In this document: positions 8,401 through 13,837 of the stretch, in pieces | Layout: the number at the start of each line of letters is the position of its first letter | Position numbering within the stretch: the first letter of the stretch is position 1 | NCBI GenBank assembly: GCA_012840755.1 | Contig: DUWA01000108.1 | Span: 1 to 13,837 of the forward strand | Source: Mycoplasmatota bacterium | Lineage (GTDB): Bacteria > Bacillota_I > Bacilli_A > RF39 > UBA660 | DNA: 13,837 nucleotides | Direction: 5' to 3' | Translations under genes and position numbers: made by a program | The notes under the pieces: generated by a model | Database searches by the model: none | What the model saw: the letters and a program-made list of their open reading frames with translations, nothing else | What the model was told of the DNA's origin: nothing

Positions 8401-10626
8401 ATAGGTAAAAAATCAGAAAGTTATTTTAAGAATAATGGAAAAGAAATAGCAAATAATAGCGTAGTAACAATAACTGAAAATGGAGAATATACGTTCTATG
8501 TAGAAGATAAGGTAGGAAATTTTGTTACAAAGGTAATCAATATAACTAACATAGATAAAACAGCTCCATCAATAAATATAAGTTCAAAACCTAAAAAAGT
8601 AGGAACAACCTCAACTATAACAATTGATTATGGAGATAGTGTATTAAAAGAATATAAGATAGGTGCAAGTAATTCTACATGGAGTACCTATAGTGGGGAA
8701 ATTAATCTATCATCATATACAGTTCTATCTAAAAATTGGCAAAATGAAGATTTAACTTTAAGCGTTTATGCTAGAGGTAAAGACATAGCCGGAAATGAAA
8801 TAGTTGTAGAAGAGAAAATACTTAATCTTGATTTAGATATGCCAGATACACCTGTTATAAACTCAAATTATGGTTATCCATTATTAACTAGTTACGGAGT
8901 TATTTTGGATGGACTTGTAAATATCACATATGATTCGAGAAAGGATATTGATAATTATTATAGTATAGATAACGGTTCTACTTGGAAATTATATGAAGGG
9001 CCATTTGATTATCCTGTTGGTACAATTATGGCTAAAAGTATAAAAAAAGACACTGAATTACAGATATCGACAAGTAAAACAATTAGTATGCCAAGTGATG
9101 CTATTAGTATAGATGCTTATGACGGAGATGACACAACATATTATGAAACATGGAATACTGCTAGAAAGTATATGAATATTGATAGAAGTATTCAAGGAAA
9201 AGCAGTTAGAATCTATTTATATACTGCAGGAACAAATAATAGTTTAAGTGGATATGATAAGATTATATTTTTAGATTCAGATGATAACATAGTTGAAACA
9301 ATTTCCGTACATTTATGGAAGACAACATATAATAATATTATAACAATTCCAAAAAATGCAGTTAGATTAGCAATATATGCATATTCACGTCAGTGCTATA
9401 TAAGACTTTATGAAATACAACCTTCTAATGAACCGAAGTTTACAGCGGAAAATGGATATATGCTATTACATGCGGATCCTACTAAGGCAATTAAAAGCCC
9501 ATACCAAATGGTCACAATAAACTATTTTTCAACAAGTGTACAAAGATTATATAGAATTGGTACAGAAGGACCATGGTTAAGTTATCAGGATAAACCTATA
9601 AAGGTAAATCAGGGTGAAACAATATATGCAAAAGGTATAGATAAAGACAATAATGAAACAAGAATAATTTCAAGCTATACTCCAAATGTGCCAGATGCAT
9701 TAAAAGCGGAGGCTTATGATGGAAATTCTACTACTAATCATTATATATATGCACCAAAGAACACTGGAATTATAGATGTTGATCCTAGTTTAATTGGAAA
9801 GGGATTGCGAGTCCATACATATTCAATAAATCCATATAATAATGGCGGGTATCATGTTTACTTAAATTTTGTTGACTCATCTGGAACAGTTATTTCTAGA
9901 ATAAGTTTAGGTGTTACTAAAACTACATATAATAATATAGTAACAATACCAGATAATACTAGTAAGATATATTTTACAAATAGTGGAAACAATCAGAGTG
10001 TATATGTATACGAACTTGAGGTAGCAAATGAGCCTATCTTTGTTCCTCAAAATGGATATATGCTATTACATGCAGATCCTTATAAAGCAATACGTAATCC
10101 ATATCAAATGATAACTATTAATTATTATCCAACTAGTATTCAAAAATTATATAAAATTGGAGAAGATGGTATGTGGATGGATTATCAGGATAGTCCAATA
10201 AAAGTAGAGCAGGGTGAAACAATATACGCTAAAGGAATAGATAAATATGGTATTGAGACACGAATTGTCTCTAGTCATACAGTAAATGTAACAGATGCTA
10301 TGTTAAATCCAGCTTTTGATGACAATACTACTACATATTATCAAACATGGAATACAACTAGAAAATATATGGATATAGATCCTAGTATGCAAGGTAAATC
10401 AGCACGAATATATTTATATACAGCAGGAACAAATAATAGTTTAAATGGATATGATAAGATTATATTTCTAGATTCAGATGGGAACATAGTTGAAACAATC
10501 TCAATACATTTATGGAAGACAACATATAATAAAAATGTTGTAATACCTATAAATGCAGTTAGAATGGGGATATATGCATATTCTGGTCAGTGTTATATTA
10601 ATTTTTATGAAATATATCCAGTTTAA
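5449..10626 (+). CDS. Giant prepilin-like multidomain surface protein (putative pilus-borne adhesin)
   Basis: The 1725-aa product begins MKTNKKGFTLIEIILIIVIL: a class III prepilin signal with a positively charged leader, predicted cleavage after G7, Glu at mature position 5, and a hydrophobic helix to about residue 30. A prepilin peptidase should process it and a type IV pilus or Com-type pseudopilus system should assemble it; neither is in the window. Residues 30-140 form a short pilin-like head with C114 and C136, possibly a disulfide. Residues 150-1210 hold eleven repeats with a V-x-I-x-Y strand, a later K/E-x-Y, an aromatic W/Y-x-x-Y segment and often T-I-Y-A-R-A. These resemble the chitobiase C-terminal/Fn3-like module. 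One Ig-like unit lies near 960-1045. Residues 1217-1725 are three discoidin-like domains alternating with two more repeats. There is no sortase motif or C-terminal membrane helix. ATG 5449, not TTG 5440, is the start because the AGGGG site abuts the TTG and sits nine bases before the ATG. The binding role is inference. Confidence 0.85.
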   Translation: MKTNKKGFTLIEIILIIVILSIIAIITVPAILKVIRSSKENSFLASSYGVMEAAKLKLSKDFLKNKNIEELIITYPENTGILDISGIEPDSGRIIVRINGQIGFAFWNNELKICVTKSYAKAEAIIDRSLTTKESCNIGTVLADTDSSEYELMDGWMRITLYYPESSTERKWRLGEEGELRTTGIFFWQDYNGPIYVPISRIEDIWISYMLNDKEVIVPPTGKLLVDINPIPTGSTLVKEVNVKINYDESANIKEYRIGGSDWLRYTGEFKVTENTIIEARAKKIERIYDENGNLIATTNIGGSDSVYIGNIGVEEIDLEAPIIERISPINDKEVARLRIIYPDDAAKKIFKKNYGIEESYSEEISVKTYGTHILAYYYNSEGKRSKGRSILINDTSTGQAPNQPTTYTLNNPYVPNNPGTSWKTPPKYEHWIKAPDIIISPNNELTESVKVSINYPSDADKVYIKLGRYGKYEEYINPIEVKENNEIHAYYRTYEGYRSQTGYSRISNIKQGNKPYVYIDADPYPYNNSYGHESVQVTINYQDSNVNEYSLDGINYLPYIEPFIITKNTRIYARAKNDYGIKEDYLDITNIGVLKQQMVMKKIDISINAVPEPSVSEKRYNEVKITIDYGENANKKYYKIGKFGELKEYKGSFIINKNTTIYAYATGDNSKGEALKLIDNLLSGISEPIITVSPKYEHTNKVIVNISYDKHSKIKNYSINSGNSRDYVGSFEVTKNDTIIRAYSENEFGEKSESTYVIENIIEEPPMLILDKGKYYLIKINYPKGAITKEYKWMDTGTWKEYKKDGILLIKTKYKNDLLKDGLLLKIEDENGNIVTFKGDYYLIDVPINEINDNLYIRWNKEIPPVPQIVLSTTEVTKELTATIIYDKTIVKKEYKLVDKDGKSTGWLEYKEPIKVNEKNTTIYARATNTSEVTSNENIKKITNIDNEKPNINLTGEFLKPQQKVNLRVTAFDDISIGKIKYEIGKKSESYFKNNGKEIANNSVVTITENGEYTFYVEDKVGNFVTKVINITNIDKTAPSINISSKPKKVGTTSTITIDYGDSVLKEYKIGASNSTWSTYSGEINLSSYTVLSKNWQNEDLTLSVYARGKDIAGNEIVVEEKILNLDLDMPDTPVINSNYGYPLLTSYGVILDGLVNITYDSRKDIDNYYSIDNGSTWKLYEGPFDYPVGTIMAKSIKKDTELQISTSKTISMPSDAISIDAYDGDDTTYYETWNTARKYMNIDRSIQGKAVRIYLYTAGTNNSLSGYDKIIFLDSDDNIVETISVHLWKTTYNNIITIPKNAVRLAIYAYSRQCYIRLYEIQPSNEPKFTAENGYMLLHADPTKAIKSPYQMVTINYFSTSVQRLYRIGTEGPWLSYQDKPIKVNQGETIYAKGIDKDNNETRIISSYTPNVPDALKAEAYDGNSTTNHYIYAPKNTGIIDVDPSLIGKGLRVHTYSINPYNNGGYHVYLNFVDSSGTVISRISLGVTKTTYNNIVTIPDNTSKIYFTNSGNNQSVYVYELEVANEPIFVPQNGYMLLHADPYKAIRNPYQMITINYYPTSIQKLYKIGEDGMWMDYQDSPIKVEQGETIYAKGIDKYGIETRIVSSHTVNVTDAMLNPAFDDNTTTYYQTWNTTRKYMDIDPSMQGKSARIYLYTAGTNNSLNGYDKIIFLDSDGNIVETISIHLWKTTYNKNVVIPINAVRMGIYAYSGQCYINFYEIYPV
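5917..9090 (+). repeat. Tandem chitobiase/Fn3-like repeat region of the giant protein
   Basis: Protein-level repeats of about 70-110 residues share a V-x-I-x-Y core strand. These strands start near residues 157, 243, 338, 451, 537, 624, 703, 778, 881, 1055 and 1156 of the product. The unit near 966 (VNLRVTAFDD) looks Ig-like instead. Clear examples are VKINYDESANIKEYRIGG with a later WLRYTGEF, and VNITYDSRKDIDNYYSIDNG with a later WKLYEGPF. The copies are diverged from each other, so this is an old array and not a DNA tandem repeat. Linkers of the form NIG/NID separate several units. A Pro/Asn/Thr-rich linker lies at residues 400-430 (around 6646-6738). Confidence 0.75.
9097..10623 (+). repeat. 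2.5 copies of a ~600-bp module at the 3' end of the giant gene
   Basis: Direct repeats begin at 9097, 9694 and 10294, 597 and 600 bases apart, at the protein string D-A followed by A-(Y/F)-D-(G/D). Each full unit is a ~110-aa discoidin-like domain followed by a ~90-aa chitobiase-like repeat that starts at NGYMLLHADP. The third unit stops after its discoidin-like domain, which is the end of the protein. Copies 1 and 3 of the discoidin-like domain are nearly identical in DNA: about nine differences over roughly 120 bases, comparing 9211 onward with 10408 onward. Copy 2 is strongly diverged. Confidence 0.85.
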
Positions 10627-10639
10627 AAATGACTATAAT

Positions 10640-10677
10640 AAAAAAGACGTTAAGCTTTTGCTTTAACGTCTTTTTTT
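10640..10677. terminator. Bidirectional terminator between the giant gene and rnj
   Basis: AAAAAAGACGTTAA (10640-10653) pairs with TTAACGTCTTTTTT (10663-10676). The GC-TTTT-GC in between can extend the stem with one bulged T. Both strands read out into a run of at least six T residues, so it can stop transcription from both converging genes. Its 3' arm and loop encode the last six codons (DVKAKA) of RNase J, and the rnj stop codon at 10650-10652 lies in the other arm. Confidence 0.85.
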
Positions 10678-12338
10678 ATGTCCATAATTACTGGAAGTAT
10701 AATTGGTCTTCTACCAGTTTTATCATATATATAGTTTGTAAGTTGGTTAACTATTTCAGATTTAATTTCAGTGTAATTTATGTGATTTGATATTTTTGAA
10801 ACAATAGATTTTCTTCCAATCTCTTCAAGTTCCCTTAAAAGTTCTGCATTATCATTAACTAAAACAAAACCTCTTGTTGTAATATTTGGTAAACCTAACA
10901 ATTTATTGTTATTTGTGTCTATATTAGCAATTACAACAACAATACCATCGTTTGCCATTATTTTTCTATCTTTCATAACAGCATTACCAACATCACCGAT
11001 TCTATTACCATCGACATAAACGTCTCCTGCTTGAATATAACCTTCTTTTTTTATCTCACCTTTATACATTGATAATACCTCTCCGTTACTTAGGACAAAA
11101 GTATTTTCTTTAGGTATGTCACACTCTATAGCGATATCAGCATGTTTTTTTAACATCCTGTACTCGCCATGAAATGGCATAAAATATTTAGGTTTCATAA
11201 GTCGGATCATTAATTTTAATTCTTCTTCACTACCGTGACCTGAGGTGTGTATATCATTTAATGATGTATTAGTATAAACTTTAACACCTCTTAAGTAAAG
11301 TTTATTTATTGTTTTTGAAATACTTAATGCATTACCAGGTATTGCAGATGAGGAAAATACTACAATATCGTCATTTTTAAGTTTAATTTGTTTGTGATTT
11401 CCATTAGCAATTCTAGATAAAGCTGCTAGTGGCTCACCTTGGCTACCCGTACATAATAAGCAAATCTTTTCTGGTGGAAGCTGATTAGCCTCTTCAGGTG
11501 TAATAAATATATCTTTATGTTTTATATACCCACCTTGAATAGAAATTTCAATATTATTGTCCATGCTTCTTCCAAAAACAGCAATCTTACGATTATTTCT
11601 TTTACATGTATCTACAATATGTTTTAATCTATAGATGTTTGAAGCAAAGGTGGCTATTATGATTCTTCCTTTTGTTCTAGTAAAAATATCAGATAATGCT
11701 TCATCAACCTTTGATTCACTAATAGACATTCCTTCATTTAATGCATTAGTACTATCACTTAATAAAAGAGTTACACCTCTTTTTCCTATTTGTGCCATCT
11801 TGTGTAAATTAGCCATTGGTCCTATTGGTGTAAAATCAAATTTAAAGTCTCCCGTAGTTACAATAGTACCATTTGTAGTGGTAATGCATATACCATGAGA
11901 ATCAGGTATAGAGTGCGTAGTTTTAAAAAATTCTACTTCTATGTGCTTAAATTTTATTTTAGAATCTTCATTATATACAAACAAATTTTTATATTGAATA
12001 TTTCTATCCTCTAATTTTCTTTTTATTAAACCAACAGCTTGATTAGGAGCATATATGGCTGGAATATTTACTGATTGAAGTAAATATGGAATTCCCCCTA
12101 TATGATCCTCATGCCCGTGAGTAATGAATAAAGCTTTAATTTTACTTTCATTATTCTTCAAAAAAGTAAAATCAGGAATAATATAATCAATTCCTAAAAG
12201 GTCACCTTGTGGAAACGTAATCCCGACATCCGTAATTATTATTTCATTATTATGCATAACACAATACATATTTTTTCCGACTTCACCTAGACCGCCTAAA
12301 GCAAAAACTTTAGTGTCATCGTTGTTAAAAAATTTCAT
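10650..12338 (-). CDS. rnj: Ribonuclease J
   Basis: RNase J is a metallo-beta-lactamase/beta-CASP nuclease with 5'-3' exonuclease and endonuclease activity, central to mRNA decay and rRNA processing in Firmicutes. The 562-aa length matches RNase J1. The N-terminus FALGGLGEVGKNMY is typical. Zinc ligands are all present: H74-x-H76-x-D78-H79 in THGHEDHIGG, H142, D164 in TTGDFKFD, and H390 in PFHGEYRM. SDSTNA (194-199) and HTSGHGS (364-370) are also visible. The intact HxHxDH motif argues for an active J1-type enzyme rather than a J2-type partner. The start follows a perfect AAAGGAG site (12344-12350 on the minus strand). It is transcribed alone from its own promoter towards the giant gene, and ends inside the shared terminator. 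Confidence 0.97.
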   Translation of the reverse strand: MKFFNNDDTKVFALGGLGEVGKNMYCVMHNNEIIITDVGITFPQGDLLGIDYIIPDFTFLKNNESKIKALFITHGHEDHIGGIPYLLQSVNIPAIYAPNQAVGLIKRKLEDRNIQYKNLFVYNEDSKIKFKHIEVEFFKTTHSIPDSHGICITTTNGTIVTTGDFKFDFTPIGPMANLHKMAQIGKRGVTLLLSDSTNALNEGMSISESKVDEALSDIFTRTKGRIIIATFASNIYRLKHIVDTCKRNNRKIAVFGRSMDNNIEISIQGGYIKHKDIFITPEEANQLPPEKICLLCTGSQGEPLAALSRIANGNHKQIKLKNDDIVVFSSSAIPGNALSISKTINKLYLRGVKVYTNTSLNDIHTSGHGSEEELKLMIRLMKPKYFMPFHGEYRMLKKHADIAIECDIPKENTFVLSNGEVLSMYKGEIKKEGYIQAGDVYVDGNRIGDVGNAVMKDRKIMANDGIVVVIANIDTNNNKLLGLPNITTRGFVLVNDNAELLRELEEIGRKSIVSKISNHINYTEIKSEIVNQLTNYIYDKTGRRPIILPVIMDIKKDVKAKA

Positions 12339-12379
12339 AAAAACTCCTTTCTTTTTAATTTTTGAAATCTAACTAAATA

Positions 12380-12408
12380 ATTATACCCTTTTTTGCATAA
12401 TTTGTCTA
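12380..12408 (-). promoter_or_regulatory. Promoter of rnj
   Basis: On the minus strand, TAGACA (12408-12403) is followed by exactly 17 bases and a perfect TATAAT (12385-12380), an almost ideal sigma-A promoter. It leaves a leader of roughly 35 bases with an AAAGGAG ribosome binding site before the rnj ATG. Such a strong match fits constitutive expression of a housekeeping nuclease. Confidence 0.8.
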
Positions 12409-12422
12409 GCACTGATTTTTAA

Positions 12423-12452
12423 TTAATATACTTCGTATTTTTTTCATATAAT
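12423..12452 (+). promoter_or_regulatory. Candidate promoter of the beta-lactamase-like gene
   Basis: A perfect TATAAT lies at 12447-12452 on the + strand, about 54 bases before the start codon. The best upstream element is TTAATA (12423-12428) with an 18-base spacer, a poor -35 box. The promoter is therefore weaker than the divergent rnj promoter, or depends on an activator. Confidence 0.4.
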
Positions 12453-12505
12453 ACTAAATAAAAGATATGCTTATATTAAAAAGACAAGTAAAAAGGGGAG
12501 TAATT

Positions 12506-13837
12506 ATGAATAAGCAAAACATGTTATCTGATTTTTTTAACCAATTATTAAATAATGGTGCTGGAAAGGAAAGTCTAAACAAACTAAAAGAAAAAATAAT
12601 TAAAATAATTCCAGATTTAAAAGAAGATAACAAAGATAAATTAATTGAGCATGTTATATCTGAAATGATAGAAAAAAGTCGCATGTTTTTAAATGAAAAA
12701 AATCAATATGATATGAATCTCATAACTTCACTTGCTTCATCAATTTATATATTTGATAAACATGGACAGTATAAATTTAAATTTATTGGTGGAGTTGAGT
12801 CTAGGTATGATAATAGTAAGAAAATTACAGAGGAAACTGTTTTTGATATTGCATCAATAACAAAATTATTTACCATAATTTTAGTTTTCAAATTAGAAGA
12901 ATTTGGATACTTTAATATAAATGATAAAATAATTGATTTACATCCTGAATATATAGGACTAAAGGATTTTACACTATTAGATTTATTAATGATGTGTGGG
13001 GAAATATATACAGATGGAGACATACGTAGTGCTAATAATAAAGATGAGGCAGAGAAAATATTAAAAACAGCATATATAAAAAATAATGATAGATATAAAA
13101 ATAAGTATAGTGACTTTGGTGCAATAATAATAAGTAAGGTTTGTGAAAAAATTATACAAGAAAAAACACAAGAAAAATTAACCTATGATCAAATAATGGA
13201 AAAATATATATTAAGACCATATGGATTAACAAAAACTAGATATAATATAAATCTCAAAACAGATAGTATTTCAGGAAATGGTAATCTAGAAGGACTAGTA
13301 CATGATCCAAAAAGTCGTAAATTGGGTGGAAATGTTGGGTCTGCTGGTTTATTCACTAATAATGATGATTTATGCAAACTAGCATATGAAATGTATAAAG
13401 TGAAATATGTGAATTATGATTACTTAAAAAATATGATTAGTAAAGACAATCTAACTAAACTAGGAACGATAATTTTTCCACATAGTAATATTTCACAAAA
13501 GGGATATTTAGGATTATATCAAAAACATCCTCTAGGACTTTTAAAAACTTTTGTTCCGGATGAATATGGAAATTTTTCCTTTGCTCATCAAGGATGGACA
13601 GGACAATTAGCGGTATTTGATCCTATAAATAGCATTCATAATAGTATTTTAGTTAATACTGTTGGTAAACAAAATGAGCAAAATGATGATAAATATTTTA
13701 AAAATAATAAACCAATAGGTTTTGGAAAATATTTAAATATATATTATCAAGATATGGCAACAAATACTTTAATGCTTTTATTTATTAAGAAATATTATAA
13801 TTTATACAATGATAAAAATAATATAGAAAAATGTATA
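12506..13837 (+). CDS. Serine beta-lactamase/PBP-like hydrolase, cytoplasmic type (3' partial)
   Basis: The frame is open for 444 codons to the window edge. It shows the three active-site motifs of class C beta-lactamase-like serine hydrolases (the beta-lactamase, or PBP4*/EstB, superfamily): S117-I-T-K120 in FDIASITKLFT, Y201-S-D in KYSDFGAIII, and H361-x-G in FAHQGWTGQ. GGNVGSAGLF (around residues 273-282) is also typical of the fold. Members hydrolyse ester, amide or peptide bonds; the substrate cannot be told from sequence. Unusually there is no signal peptide or membrane anchor: the first ~70 residues are a charged, probably helical extension (NKLKEKIIKII, KLIEHVISEMIEKSR). The product should stay in the cytoplasm. 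The ATG is fixed by AAAAGGGGAG at 12491-12500. After the fold, the frame continues with a segment of about 40 residues (MLLFIKKYYNLY) of unknown role. Resistance to beta-lactams should not be assumed. Confidence 0.88.
   Translation, partial: MNKQNMLSDFFNQLLNNGAGKESLNKLKEKIIKIIPDLKEDNKDKLIEHVISEMIEKSRMFLNEKNQYDMNLITSLASSIYIFDKHGQYKFKFIGGVESRYDNSKKITEETVFDIASITKLFTIILVFKLEEFGYFNINDKIIDLHPEYIGLKDFTLLDLLMMCGEIYTDGDIRSANNKDEAEKILKTAYIKNNDRYKNKYSDFGAIIISKVCEKIIQEKTQEKLTYDQIMEKYILRPYGLTKTRYNINLKTDSISGNGNLEGLVHDPKSRKLGGNVGSAGLFTNNDDLCKLAYEMYKVKYVNYDYLKNMISKDNLTKLGTIIFPHSNISQKGYLGLYQKHPLGLLKTFVPDEYGNFSFAHQGWTGQLAVFDPINSIHNSILVNTVGKQNEQNDDKYFKNNKPIGFGKYLNIYYQDMATNTLMLLFIKKYYNLYNDKNNIEKCI

Noticed and set aside
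1..13837. CRISPR array, tRNA or rRNA gene, insertion sequence or phage module.
   Set aside because: I saw no regularly spaced short repeats, cloverleaf-like sequences, transposase motifs or terminal inverted repeats. The only repeats are protein-coding modules in the giant gene.

Overview
The window is very AT-rich, with strong AAGG/AGGTG-type ribosome binding sites, a ruvA-ruvB-queA gene order, a Bacillus-type RNase J and a ComGC-like prepilin signal. This points to a low-GC Gram-positive bacterium, most likely an uncultured, possibly gut-associated, member of the Bacilli. That assignment is inference from gene order and protein style. The standard bacterial code is used: tryptophans are TGG, and every intact gene that ends in the window stops with TAA or TAG.

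Region 1 (1-5341, + strand) looks like one housekeeping operon. It holds ruvA (5' end cut by the window edge), ruvB, a 252-aa protein of unknown function, a decayed DUF3795 gene fragment, queA, a 290-aa protein with an HELIH metallopeptidase-like motif, and miaA. Gaps are 7 to 142 bases, and several ribosome binding sites overlap the preceding stop codon. RuvAB migrates Holliday junctions. QueA and MiaA both modify tRNA anticodon loops (queuosine at position 34 and i6A at position 37). The two unknown proteins are embedded between them. A hairpin plus T-run immediately after miaA closes the operon.

Region 2 (5342-10677) is the most unusual part. A monocistronic gene with two good sigma-A-type promoters and its own terminator encodes a 1725-aa prepilin-like protein. 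It starts with a class III (type IV) prepilin signal, KKG|FTLIE, followed by a short pilin-like head with a cysteine pair. It then carries about a dozen repeats resembling chitobiase/Fn3-type modules, and ends in three discoidin-like domains alternating with two more repeats. The architecture suggests a giant minor pilin or pseudopilin carrying a binding stalk, that is, a pilus-borne adhesin. No pilus machinery lies in the window.

Region 3 (10640-13837) holds RNase J on the minus strand, converging on the giant gene and sharing a bidirectional terminator that lies inside its last codons. Divergent from it on the + strand is a serine beta-lactamase/penicillin-binding-like hydrolase without a signal peptide, cut by the right edge. 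The 167-base divergent intergenic region holds an excellent rnj promoter and a weaker one for the hydrolase.
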